Positions 40,881-48,911 of a DNA stretch of 64,000 nucleotides are shown in pieces. Source of the stretch: Mycobacterium sp. Aquia_213. GTDB taxonomy: Bacteria; Actinomycetota; Actinomycetes; Mycobacteriales; Mycobacteriaceae. The translations under genes and the position numbers were made by a program. Every line of letters begins with the position of its first letter. Position 1 is the first letter of the stretch. The DNA lies in NCBI RefSeq assembly GCF_026625985.1, contig NZ_CP113116.1, positions 4,402,001-4,466,000 on the forward strand. The letters are read 5' to 3'. The notes under the pieces are model-generated. The model was not told the origin of the DNA. It searched no databases and saw nothing but the letters and a program-made list of their open reading frames with translations.

Positions 40881-43822
40881 CGGACAATCCGAGCGACACG
40901 AGCGACACCGACGAGATTCCCGTCGCGCCGCGCGCCGAAGTTGAGCGCAAACCGCGCATCGCCCACACCATCCGCGTGTTGGGGCTGCCGATCGTCGTGA
41001 TCTGGCTGCTGATCGCGGTCGGCGTCAACGTCTTCGTCCCACAGTTGGAGAAGGTTGCCGAGGACGTCTCGGTGCCGCTCTCGCCGTCGGACGCGCCTTC
41101 GGTGACCGGGATGAAGCACATCGGTGAGAAATTCAAGGAGTACGACTCCGACAACCTCGTCCTGGTGACCCTGGTCGGTGACAAACCTCTCGGCGAAGAT
41201 GCTCACCGGTATTACGACGAGCTGGTCAAGAAACTGCGGCAGGACACCAAGCACGTCGAGCATGCGCTGAATTTCTGGGGGCAGCGGTTTACGGCCTCGG
41301 GTGTCGAGAGCTATGACCACAAGTCCGCCTACGTCCAGGTAAACCTGCGTGGTGACCAGGGCGGCGCCGTGGGCGACAAGTCGGTTGACGCGGTTCGCCA
41401 GATCGTCGCGGACTTGAAGCCGCCGCCAGGGGTGAAGGCCTACGTCGCGGGTCAGGGAGCCCTGACCGACGACACGATCGTCGTGGGTAACGCGAGCCTG
41501 TTCAAGATGACGATCATCACCATCATCATCATCGCGATCATGCTGATGTTCGTCTATCGGTCCATCGGCACTGTGCTGCTGACGATGGTGATTCTGTTCG
41601 TCGGACTGGCCACCGGCCGAGGCGTGGTAGCGCTGCTCGGCGACACCGGCATCATGGGGCTGTCGACCTTTGCCGTCAACCTGCTGACGGCACTGGCCAT
41701 CGCGGCCGGGACCGACTACGCGATATTCATGGTGGGCCGCTACCAGGAGGGTCGCGAGCGGGGATTAGACCGCGAAGCCGCCTACTACGACACCTTCGCC
41801 GGGGTCACCAAGGTGGTGCTGGGTTCGGGTTTGACGATCGTCGGGGCGCTGGCCTGTCTGCATTTCACCCGGCTGCCCTACTTCAGTTCACTGGCGTATC
41901 CGTGCGCAATCGGTCTGCTGGTGGTGGTGGCCGCCGGGGTGACCCTGACACCGGCGCTGATCGCGTTCGCGAGCGGCTTCGGTCTGTTCGATCCGAAGCG
42001 AAAGTTCAACTACACCCGGTGGCGGCGCCTGGCGACGGCCATCGTGCGGTGGCCGGCACCCATCCTCGCCACCTCCGTCATCCTGGCGATTGTCGGCGCC
42101 CTGGGATTGTCGGGCTTCAACCCGCGCTACAACGACCTGTACTACCTACCGAAGAGCGCATCCTCGGTTCAGGCGTACGACGCGGCCGATCGACACTTCA
42201 CCCAGGCGCGGCTGAACCCGGACCTGATGATGATCGAATCGGACCACGACCTGCGCAATCCGACCGACATGCTGGTCCTGGACAAGATCGCCGGAGCCAT
42301 CTTCCGGGTGCCCGGCATCGAACGCGTGCAGAGCATCACCAGACCTCTTGGACCGCCGATCCAAGATGGATCAGTTCCGTTCCAGCTCAGTGTGCAAACC
42401 GCGCCGATCCGCAGCAACCTGAACTACCTCAAGGACCGCGTCGGCGACATCAAGAAGATCACCGGCTTCCTCGACACCCAGATCACCCTGTTGGAGCGCC
42501 AGTACGCGGTGACCCAGAAGCTCGCGGACGCCGCGGACCACAGCTCGAAAACCACGGGAGAGACGGCGGCCATCACGGACGAAATCCGGGACCACATCGC
42601 GGATTTCGACGACTTCTGGAGACCGATTCGCAGTTACTTCTACTGGGAGAAGCACTGCTACGACATACCCATGTGCTGGTCGCTACGCAGCCTGTTCGAC
42701 GCCCTCGACGGTTTCGATCAACTGGCCGAAAAGTTCCACGCCCTCACCAGCGACCTCAACAACACGGCTACAGCGACGCGCGAATTGCTGGCGATCATCC
42801 CTGAGAATATCGCCGTCACCAAGGCGATCCGCGACACGACTCTGACCATCTACAGCACGTTCGACAACCTGGTCGATCAGTTCGACCGGCTGACCGACAC
42901 GAACGCCGTGATGGGCAAGTCCTTCAACGACTCTCAGATCGAGAGCCTGTTCTACCTGCCGCCCGAAATCTTCCAGAACCCGGACTTCCAACTGGGGCTG
43001 AGCTTGATGGTGTCGCCCGACGGCAAGGCTGCTCGCTTCATCATCACTCACTCGGTGGATCCGGCGACGACGGAAGGAATCGCGTCCGTCGACAAGGAGC
43101 GCAACGCGGCCAAGGAGGCACTGAAACTCACCTCGCTGCAGAATGCCGACATCTACCTCGGCGGTACGGCCGCAACGTTTTACGACATCGCCAACGGCGC
43201 TAAGTACGACCTGCTGATCGCCGGGATCGCCTCGATAGTGCTCATCTTCATCATCATGGTGATCGTCACCCGCGCTTTGGTCGCGGCGGGCGTGATCGTC
43301 GGCACGATCGTGATGTCGCTGGGGGCCGCCTTCGGGTTCTCGACACTGATCTGGCAGCACCTTCTCAATTTCCAGTTGCACTGGGTAGCAACCGAATTCG
43401 CACTTATCGTGCTTTTGGCGGTGGGGTCGGACTACAACTTGATGTTGGTGTCCCGAATCGAAGAAGAGATCGGAGCCGGCCTGAAAACGGGACTCATCCG
43501 CGGGATGGGTCTCACCGGCCCGGTGGTGACCGCGGCCGGTCTCGTGTTCGCCGTCACCATGGCCACGATGATCACCAGCGATCTCCGGGCGATCGGCCAG
43601 TTCGGCACGACGATCGGACTCGGCCTGATGTTCGACACCTTCGTCGTCCGAACGCTGATCACGCCTTCGATCATGGCGGTGATGGGACGTTGGTTCTGGT
43701 GGCCGAAGCGGGTACGGGTCCGGCCGGCCAGCCAGATGCTTCGGTCCGTCGGGCCGCGCCCGCTGGTTCGTGCACTGTTGCACCAGCCGCGGCATGCGGT
43801 CCCCGTGGAGCCGCAGACGTAA
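40877..43822 (+). CDS. MmpL-family RND transporter (MmpL4/5-like, coiled-coil type)
   Basis: 981 residues. The RND layout is clear: TM1 (PIVVIWLLIAVGVNVFV), a first periplasmic domain, then five clustered helices, a second large periplasmic loop and six C-terminal helices. The proton-relay Asp-Tyr pairs are present in GTDYAIF and GSDYNLM. Loop 2 (~residues 500-690) contains a long helical hairpin with two Cys near the tip (HCYDIPMCW). This matches the coiled-coil insertion of MmpL4/MmpL5, which export siderophores and drugs across the envelope. Substrate unknown. No TetR regulator or lipid synthase is adjacent. The short Cys-rich gene that converges on its end is unrelated in sequence. Confidence 0.93.
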   Translation: MTDNPSDTSDTDEIPVAPRAEVERKPRIAHTIRVLGLPIVVIWLLIAVGVNVFVPQLEKVAEDVSVPLSPSDAPSVTGMKHIGEKFKEYDSDNLVLVTLVGDKPLGEDAHRYYDELVKKLRQDTKHVEHALNFWGQRFTASGVESYDHKSAYVQVNLRGDQGGAVGDKSVDAVRQIVADLKPPPGVKAYVAGQGALTDDTIVVGNASLFKMTIITIIIIAIMLMFVYRSIGTVLLTMVILFVGLATGRGVVALLGDTGIMGLSTFAVNLLTALAIAAGTDYAIFMVGRYQEGRERGLDREAAYYDTFAGVTKVVLGSGLTIVGALACLHFTRLPYFSSLAYPCAIGLLVVVAAGVTLTPALIAFASGFGLFDPKRKFNYTRWRRLATAIVRWPAPILATSVILAIVGALGLSGFNPRYNDLYYLPKSASSVQAYDAADRHFTQARLNPDLMMIESDHDLRNPTDMLVLDKIAGAIFRVPGIERVQSITRPLGPPIQDGSVPFQLSVQTAPIRSNLNYLKDRVGDIKKITGFLDTQITLLERQYAVTQKLADAADHSSKTTGETAAITDEIRDHIADFDDFWRPIRSYFYWEKHCYDIPMCWSLRSLFDALDGFDQLAEKFHALTSDLNNTATATRELLAIIPENIAVTKAIRDTTLTIYSTFDNLVDQFDRLTDTNAVMGKSFNDSQIESLFYLPPEIFQNPDFQLGLSLMVSPDGKAARFIITHSVDPATTEGIASVDKERNAAKEALKLTSLQNADIYLGGTAATFYDIANGAKYDLLIAGIASIVLIFIIMVIVTRALVAAGVIVGTIVMSLGAAFGFSTLIWQHLLNFQLHWVATEFALIVLLAVGSDYNLMLVSRIEEEIGAGLKTGLIRGMGLTGPVVTAAGLVFAVTMATMITSDLRAIGQFGTTIGLGLMFDTFVVRTLITPSIMAVMGRWFWWPKRVRVRPASQMLRSVGPRPLVRALLHQPRHAVPVEPQT

Positions 43823-43880
43823 CGTCTGGCACAGCACGCGAGCGCGCGGTTCGGCGTGAATCGAGCTGGGACGTAACGGT

Positions 43881-44111
43881 CTACGTTTCGCGCCGCGTCG
43901 CCTTGGCGGCTTCGCGTCGAGCCTTCTCTTTCACGTGGGTCGAGCAGTTATGCGACAGATCGCAATAGAACTGTTCACTGCACTCATGCGAACAATAGTT
44001 TGATGCGTACGGATGCCAGTCGGGATCGGACAGGTCACGCCGTCGTTCGTTCGCATCGAACGTGTGGCCGCAATGCACGCAGGTCTTGATCTTGGTCTTG
44101 GCCTTAACCAT
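43881..44111 (-). CDS. Small cysteine-rich putative zinc protein
   Basis: A 76-residue basic protein with Cys11-x2-Cys14 (CVHCGHTF) and a second cluster YCSHECSEQFYCDLSHNC (Cys40, Cys44, Cys50, Cys56 with His42 and His54). It is probably one or two treble-clef or knuckle zinc sites. Both ends are Lys/Arg-rich (MVKAKTKIK; EKARREAAKATRR), suggesting nucleic-acid contact. I do not recognise a named family. It lies between mmpL (convergent) and the operator-controlled SDR gene (divergent). Confidence 0.65.
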   Translation of the reverse strand: MVKAKTKIKTCVHCGHTFDANERRRDLSDPDWHPYASNYCSHECSEQFYCDLSHNCSTHVKEKARREAAKATRRET

Positions 44112-44453
44112 AACGGTCAGAATACGCGCCTTGACCTTAGAAATCGGTGCTGATTTCAGAACGACGGATTGTTAGCGGACGCAATTGACGCAACCGCAAA
44201 TTGCCGACGGCACAGCCGAATCCATCCGCATCCATCCACGCTTCGATTCGCGGCGGCGCACTAATCACCCGGGTGAACAGGTCGTTCGGGTGATGACAGC
44301 TCACCCCGCCTGGCCCCAGTCTCAGTACGAGCCAGAACACACGGGATTGTCACCCCGTTTGTGGGGCCGCCGCCCCGGCCGCGGACATCGCGCGTTGTCG
44401 CGCAGGACGGCGGTCCAGGCAGAGCCGTCAGGAGAACCAGGAAGGCACCCCGA
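44112..44453. other. Divergent control region with shared operator
   Basis: 342 bases between the small Cys-rich gene and the SDR gene. The only clear element is the 43-bp double palindrome at 44265-44307. No coding sequence between the two starts is convincing. Confidence 0.5.
44265..44307 (+). promoter_or_regulatory. Double-palindrome operator, copy B
   Basis: TCACCCGGGTGAAC, eight unrelated bases, CGGGTGATGAC, two bases, CTCACCC: the same order and spacing as 37058-37100, with differences only in the spacers and last base. It lies 147 bases before the SDR start, in the same orientation relative to transcription as copy A. Confidence 0.7.
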
Positions 44454-45224
44454 ATGCATTTTGAGGCTAGGAAGGTCGTTGTTGTCGGCGGCAGCGCCGG
44501 CATCGGTCGGCAGGTCGCCATCGACGTCGTCGATCACGGCGGGAGCGCGGTGATCGTCGGACGCTCGAAAGCGCGCGTCGACGACACCGTCGCTGAGCTG
44601 ACGAGCCGGCGTGGCCAAGCCTGGGGCATCGCCGCCGAGCTGACGGATCGGGCTGCGGTCGCGGATGCGCAGCGAGCGCTTTCCGAGCATCACAGCGACA
44701 CGACGCTGCTCGTCAACGCGGCCGGATTCTTCATCCCGAAGCCGTTTCTCGAGTACGACCAACAGTTCTACGACTCGTACATGGAGCTCAACTATGCCTT
44801 GTTCTTCCTGACGCAGACCGTCGTTGGCGCAATGATCGCCAACGGTGAGGGCGGCGCCATCGTCAACATCGGCAGCATGTGGGCACATCAGGCCATGGGC
44901 GTGACCCCATCGGCTGGGCACTCAATGCAAAAAGCCGGGCTGCATGCGCTCACCCATAACCTGGCCATCGAGCTTGCCGGGCACAAGATCCGCGTCAACG
45001 CGGTGGCACCGGCCGCCGTCAAGACCCCCGCGCTCGAGCGGTGGGTCCCGAAGGACGAGATCGACGCCACGCTTGACACTTTCGCGCCGTTGCATCCCCT
45101 GGGACGCGTTGGCACGCCCGCCGACGTTGCCAACGCCGTCACCTATTTGCTCTCCGATGAGGCCAGCTGGGTCACCGGCGCGATTCTCAACGTCGACGGC
45201 GGCATCATGGCCGGCCGTAACTGA
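44454..45224 (+). CDS. SDR-family oxidoreductase with Tyr-to-His active site
   Basis: A 256-residue protein, with AGGAAGG before the ATG. The Rossmann loop is VVGGSAGIGRQ, NAAGFF follows strand 4, and Ser141 lies in VNIGSMWAH. The YxxxK position reads H156-S-M-Q-K160, so the catalytic Tyr is replaced by His. The C-terminus carries the classical VTGAILNVDGGIMAGRN. It opens a + strand group (SDR, cupin, RidA) that meets a nitrilase head-on, suggesting catabolism of a small nitrogenous or aromatic compound. The operator upstream is shared with the quinone-oxidoreductase operon at 37145. Confidence 0.82.
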   Translation: MHFEARKVVVVGGSAGIGRQVAIDVVDHGGSAVIVGRSKARVDDTVAELTSRRGQAWGIAAELTDRAAVADAQRALSEHHSDTTLLVNAAGFFIPKPFLEYDQQFYDSYMELNYALFFLTQTVVGAMIANGEGGAIVNIGSMWAHQAMGVTPSAGHSMQKAGLHALTHNLAIELAGHKIRVNAVAPAAVKTPALERWVPKDEIDATLDTFAPLHPLGRVGTPADVANAVTYLLSDEASWVTGAILNVDGGIMAGRN

Positions 45225-45282
45225 AGGAGGGCTGAAATATCTTGGCGCGCCGGATGATTGATAGTGAGACGGAGGGGTTGCT

Positions 45283-45645
45283 GTGGCGATCGATATCTTG
45301 AGGCCGGGCGGCCCGCCGGCTAAGTCTGTCGGCCGCACCGAGGGCAAGTCCGTGTTCGTTGGGACGATCGGTGTCCGCCATATCGTCGATTGGGCTCAGG
45401 CACAAGGACGCTTCGCCGTCCTCGAGCACCCGATGTCACCGCGAGCCCTAGCCTCGGCGCTTCATCGCCACCACAACGAAGATGAGTACAGCTGGATCAT
45501 CGAGGGACGCGTCGGCGCATTGCTCGGCGATGAGGTGCTGTACGGCGAACCCGGCGACTTCATTTTCAAGCCACGCGGCCAATGGCATACGTTCTGGAAC
45601 GCGGGCGATGAGCCCGCCCCGAGCTATGCAAACGCTTCGGCTTGA
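45283..45645 (+). CDS. Cupin-domain protein, short C-terminus
   Basis: A 120-residue protein starting at GTG with GGAGG upstream. The cupin motif 1 is good (LHRHHNEDEYSWIIEGRVGA) and motif 2 reads EPGDFIFKPRGQWHTFWNAGDEPA. Relatives continue for ~25 more residues after NAGD with a hydrophobic strand (RILEIISP type). Here the protein ends SYANASA, so the last strand may be lost through a frameshift or replacement. It lies 58 bases after the SDR stop. Function unknown; it may be a dioxygenase-like or isomerase cupin in the same small pathway. Confidence 0.7.
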   Translation: MAIDILRPGGPPAKSVGRTEGKSVFVGTIGVRHIVDWAQAQGRFAVLEHPMSPRALASALHRHHNEDEYSWIIEGRVGALLGDEVLYGEPGDFIFKPRGQWHTFWNAGDEPAPSYANASA

Positions 45646-45735
45646 AGTTGCCGGGTCTACCGATTTGATGACCAACCTCGGGATTCGCAATTCCTTTGCA
45701 CACCAACACATTACACACGAATAAGGAGTATTGAG

Positions 45736-46137
45736 ATGACCACCATTACCCCGATCCTCACCGGAGTAGGCGCTCACATCGCTCCCGGATACGCTGACGC
45801 TGTCGCCGTATCCGGTTGCAGCACACAGATTTTCGTGTCCGGGACGCCCGGGCTGCGCGAAGACGGCACTCCGCCTGAGGACTTTGTCGACGAAGCCCGG
45901 CTGTGCTGGGCCAACGTCGAAAGCGCGCTCGGCAAGGCCGGCGCCAAGCTCAGCGACATTGTCAGTGTGCGCCAATGGCTCACCAGCCGCGACGATCTGC
46001 CGGCCTACCTGCCCCTGTTCACTGAGATCATCCACCACGAACCGGCCGCCATGCTCTCCATCATCGACGGGCTGGTGTGGCCGAACCTGCGCCTGGAAGT
46101 CGAAGTCATCGCCATCCTGCCGGCAACTGGTGCCTGA
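45736..46137 (+). CDS. RidA/YjgF family protein
   Basis: A 133-residue protein with AGGAG before the ATG. The fold is recognisable from IFVSGTPGLREDGT, a central helix (EARLCWANVESALGKAGAKL), VSVRQWLTSRDDLPAYL and the closing LRLEVEVIAILP. Classical RidA proteins hydrolyse reactive enamines/imines using an Arg near the C-terminal strand. That Arg in LRLEVEV is at about the right position, but several RidA subfamilies lack deaminase activity. It sits with an SDR, a cupin and a nitrilase, consistent with an amine- or nitrile-derived intermediate. Confidence 0.85.
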   Translation: MTTITPILTGVGAHIAPGYADAVAVSGCSTQIFVSGTPGLREDGTPPEDFVDEARLCWANVESALGKAGAKLSDIVSVRQWLTSRDDLPAYLPLFTEIIHHEPAAMLSIIDGLVWPNLRLEVEVIAILPATGA

Positions 46138-46159
46138 CGCCGCCGTCGTCGCCAGCGGG

Positions 46160-47191
46160 TTACGTGGTCGGCTCCAGGCCAGCCGCGTGAAATGGTTCTT
46201 GAATCTGTTCGCATCCGTTCGACGTCAGATCGTTGGACTGAGTCCGTTCGACTTGGATCATGGCTCGGCGTGGACGGTTGTCGAAGAGCAGTTGGGTGAC
46301 ATCCGGACGCGCGTAATGGCCCACCGGATCGAGGAAGTTCTTCGCGGCGTCGATGGCTGACAAGTCGATGTCGGCGAACACCAGCCCCTCCTGCTGTGGA
46401 TCGAGTGGTTCGGTAAGCAACGAGGTGTCGGGTCCAAAGATCCGTGCAATCCCACCTCCGCCGGTGTAGATGGGGCACCCACCTCCGGTAGCGGTCGCAA
46501 ACGTTTGTGCGCCTGCGTCGGTCATTATTTGCGAGGCCAACAACACGAAGGTGCTGCCCTCGTGGGCATACGTCCGTGTCGCGGAAATGATCGCCTCGCT
46601 GCTGAGCGCAGGGACCTGACCGAGGACGCCGAGACACGGCCACCCGGCGACGTGTACCTGTTCCTTCTGCGCGTACATGGCGAACTTCGACAGCGGCTGA
46701 AGGTGTTCGAAGCAATTTAGCGTTCCGAGCCGGCCGACCGGGCTGTCCACCACCTGGAGGCCGCTGCCGTCGCCCTCGCCGAATAGCGCTCTCTCGATAT
46801 GCGTTGGCTTGAGCTTACGACGATGAAGCAAAACCTCGCCGTCGGGGCCGATCAGAATCTGCGACATGTAGAGGGACCCGCCGTCCTTCTCCGAGAAGCC
46901 GACGACCACCGTAATACCAAGCCGCAGAGCGCATTCCCGGATCCGGCGGATGGGTTCACCGTCCACGGCAGTCGAGTTTGCGTGATAGCGGGCGACGAAT
47001 GCGGCTTGTTCGTACACGGGATGCGACCAGAGAAAGACCGGATAACCGGGAAGCCAGGTCTCGGGAAAGCCGACGAGTTGTCCCCCGCCCTGCGCTGCTG
47101 CCTCCATCAGCCGCAACGTTTTATCCGTCGTTGCGTCGATATCCAACCAGACCGGCTCGGCTTGAACGGTCGCCACTCGATGCACTGTCAT
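46160..47191 (-). CDS. Nitrilase-type carbon-nitrogen hydrolase
   Basis: A 343-residue protein beginning MTVHRVATVQAEPVW. The Glu-Lys-Cys triad is intact: Glu44 in GFPETWLPGYP, Lys126 in HRRKLKPTH and Cys160 in LNCFEHLQP. The WLPGYP and CFEHLQPL patterns point to true nitrilases (nitrile to acid plus ammonia) or cyanide/aliphatic nitrilases rather than amidases. Members form spiral oligomers; length and the C-terminal GHYARPDVTQL motif are typical. It converges on the RidA gene with 22 bases between stops, so it is probably related in pathway though not in transcript. Confidence 0.9.
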   Translation of the reverse strand: MTVHRVATVQAEPVWLDIDATTDKTLRLMEAAAQGGGQLVGFPETWLPGYPVFLWSHPVYEQAAFVARYHANSTAVDGEPIRRIRECALRLGITVVVGFSEKDGGSLYMSQILIGPDGEVLLHRRKLKPTHIERALFGEGDGSGLQVVDSPVGRLGTLNCFEHLQPLSKFAMYAQKEQVHVAGWPCLGVLGQVPALSSEAIISATRTYAHEGSTFVLLASQIMTDAGAQTFATATGGGCPIYTGGGGIARIFGPDTSLLTEPLDPQQEGLVFADIDLSAIDAAKNFLDPVGHYARPDVTQLLFDNRPRRAMIQVERTQSNDLTSNGCEQIQEPFHAAGLEPTT

Positions 47192-47264
47192 GATCGGCCT
47201 CATTTCTCGACTACGTGGTCATGTGCATCAAAACCCCGTTGATTGGCCGATTATTCGGACGTCG

Positions 47265-47717
47265 TCACTGTCCATCGCCCGGACCCGCCGAGCTTGTGGG
47301 ACTCGTTGGGGTTACCGGGCTCGTCGAGGTGGCAGGACTCGTTGGGCTCACGGAGCTCGTAGGCCGCACCGGGCTCGTAGGACTGGTTGGGGTCGCAGGA
47401 CTGGTTGGGCTCACGGAGCTCGTAGGACTCGTTGGGCTCACAGGGCCCGTAGTAGTCGTGGGCGTGGGAGTCGCAAGGCCTGGGCCTACGCCACACCAGT
47501 CCGCCACATCTTTCGGGTACTGCTCGAGCGGTGGAGGACAACGCTGCCCCGGCGGGAAATTGGCGCCGGCGTTGAGCAGATCGCAGGGCACATAGACCTG
47601 CTTGCCCGTTTGAGTGTTCGTCAGACACTTCGTCGGCGGCTGGCCATGGGCGTTGACGGGAATGATGGCCGCCGCCGCCACCGCGGCGAGCGCCCAACCA
47701 AGACGGCGATAGGTCAT
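47265..47717 (-). CDS. Secreted Pro/Ser/Thr-repeat protein
   Basis: A 150-residue protein. The signal peptide (RRLGWALAAVAAAAIIPVNAHG) is followed by a ~60-residue domain with four cysteines: TKCLTNTQTG, YVPCDLLN, GQRCPPPLEQYP and ADWCGVG. From residue ~83 the chain is a low-complexity tail of repeated SPTSP units (VSPTSPATPTSP, VRPTSSVSPTSP). Such tails in mycobacteria are often O-mannosylated. Function unknown. The repeat DNA makes it prone to length variation. Confidence 0.7.
   Translation of the reverse strand: MTYRRLGWALAAVAAAAIIPVNAHGQPPTKCLTNTQTGKQVYVPCDLLNAGANFPPGQRCPPPLEQYPKDVADWCGVGPGLATPTPTTTTGPVSPTSPTSSVSPTSPATPTSPTSPVRPTSSVSPTSPATSTSPVTPTSPTSSAGPGDGQ
47332..47426. repeat. 63-bp-period coding repeat
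   Basis: GCAGGACTCGTTGGGCTCAC and the following GGAGCTCGTAGG (47332-47363) recur at 47395-47426 with one base change, giving a 63-bp (21-codon) period inside the SPTSP tail. Shorter GGACTCGTTGGG units lie around it. Confidence 0.7.
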
Positions 47718-48161
47718 GAGAGCTCCTCATTCTGGCTACCAGGTTCATCACTGGAGTTCACTCGTGGTGATCCCGTCGGGCGTGCGCAACGTGACATCGC
47801 CGTCGTATGACGATTAAAGCCGCTCACCCCAGGCATAATCCAACCCACAGGCTTAGCTGGGGCGCGTACCTAATTTATCGCTTTGAACAGTACATTCTCA
47901 GTGGAGCTGGCGGGAATCGAAACCGACGCTCTACCAGGGCTAGATGCTCTCTGAACTGCGGGTTGGTTCCATTTCGGTGCAGTTCAGTCCCCCTCGCTAC
48001 CTGCCGGCTTCGCCATCGAGTCTTGACGGCGCCAAGAGCCCCCATAGTCATCGGGGAAGCGGCAAATATCCTCCGCGAATTCGCTGTGGTGCTGAAAGAG
48101 AAATCCATGTGCGGCGTCAGGATAGAGCTTCGTAACCTCGGTTGACGTGCGACCGGACTTT
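47718..48161. other. Intergenic region with tRNA-like remnant
   Basis: 444 bases, visibly less GC-rich around 47860-47900 than the surroundings. It contains the degenerate tRNA-like fragment annotated separately. No gene is convincing. Confidence 0.45.
47901..47945 (-). repeat. Degenerate tRNA/tmRNA-like fragment
   Basis: Read on the minus strand it shows a D-arm-like TAGCCCTGGTAGAGC, then a T-arm (CGGTTTCGATTCCCG) and an acceptor-like CCAGCTCCAC end. The anticodon arm is missing. It is therefore a deleted remnant or an integration-site scar, not a functional RNA. The T-arm part matches 19371-19390 over 19 bases. Confidence 0.45.
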
Positions 48162-48911
48162 CTAGATCGAGCGCTGCAGCATCACTTGGCCATTGTCGGC
48201 CAAAACCACTTGCACTGAGGCGATTTGGTTGACCGTCGTCGAAATGGTGCCGGCGGGTGTTGCCGTGTGGCCTGGGATCGCCACCCAAGTCGCCAGCCGG
48301 GTTTGGCTGCCGTCGCGACCGACCACGACCAGCGCCACCGTGTTGTGGTGGGCATCCGGCGGAGCGATGCACACGAACTCCAGCGCGATGTATGTTCCCC
48401 ACTGCCGGCTGGTGAGCGATACCGTCGAGGCGAGCAGGGTCGTCCCGACCTGGGCCATCGGCTGCGCCGACACGGTCGTCTGCGGCGCCGGAGCGTTCGT
48501 GAAATAGCTATGAAAGCCGATGAATACACTGATCGTCAGCACGACGGCCGCAGCGGCCGATGCTGTCCAGGTCGTCAGGCGGGTTCGGCGCCGGACCCAG
48601 CGCACCGTGGCCAACAATGATGACAGCAACGCCGGTGACATCTGCGGTGCCTCGGACGCGTGCCCGGCCTCGTTGATCGCGGCGACGGCCTTGCGGTCGA
48701 GCTGGGACAGTATTGCCGGGATGCCGCTGAGTTCGGCGACGGCCTGCCGGCATGCTGGGCAGTCGGCCATGTGCTCCTCGAATGCGCGCCGATCGGCGGC
48801 TGACAGGGATCCCAGCAGGTAGGCGGCATCCCACATCGCGTGGCGGTGGTTGTCATCGACGAACACATCCCGGTCATCGGGCGGGCCAAGTCCCTGTAGC
48901 GACGTCATCAT
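48162..48911 (-). CDS. Anti-sigma factor with zinc-finger (RslA-like)
   Basis: About 249 residues, the same length as recalled M. tuberculosis RslA. The ZAS zinc motif His47-x3-Cys51-x2-Cys54 (EEHMADCPACRQAV) lies in the cytosolic N-terminal domain, with the helix MWDAAYLLGSLSAADRRAFE before it. One membrane segment follows (TWTASAAAAVVLTISVFIGF), then an extracytoplasmic beta-rich domain. In the known system the protein holds SigL until oxidation releases zinc. No sigma factor gene precedes it here; the upstream DNA is non-coding for about 800 bases. A second ATG immediately follows the first. Confidence 0.8.
   Translation of the reverse strand: MMTSLQGLGPPDDRDVFVDDNHRHAMWDAAYLLGSLSAADRRAFEEHMADCPACRQAVAELSGIPAILSQLDRKAVAAINEAGHASEAPQMSPALLSSLLATVRWVRRRTRLTTWTASAAAAVVLTISVFIGFHSYFTNAPAPQTTVSAQPMAQVGTTLLASTVSLTSRQWGTYIALEFVCIAPPDAHHNTVALVVVGRDGSQTRLATWVAIPGHTATPAGTISTTVNQIASVQVVLADNGQVMLQRSI

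Noticed and set aside
42683..43837. Long open frame (384 codons) on the minus strand opposite mmpL
   Set aside because: His/Arg/Asp-rich composition without hydrophobic core, fully inside the well-supported MmpL gene; a shadow of high-GC codon usage.
47901..47945. Possible tRNA or tmRNA gene
   Set aside because: Only T-arm, acceptor and D-arm-like pieces are present; the anticodon region is missing and the acceptor has no partner strand.
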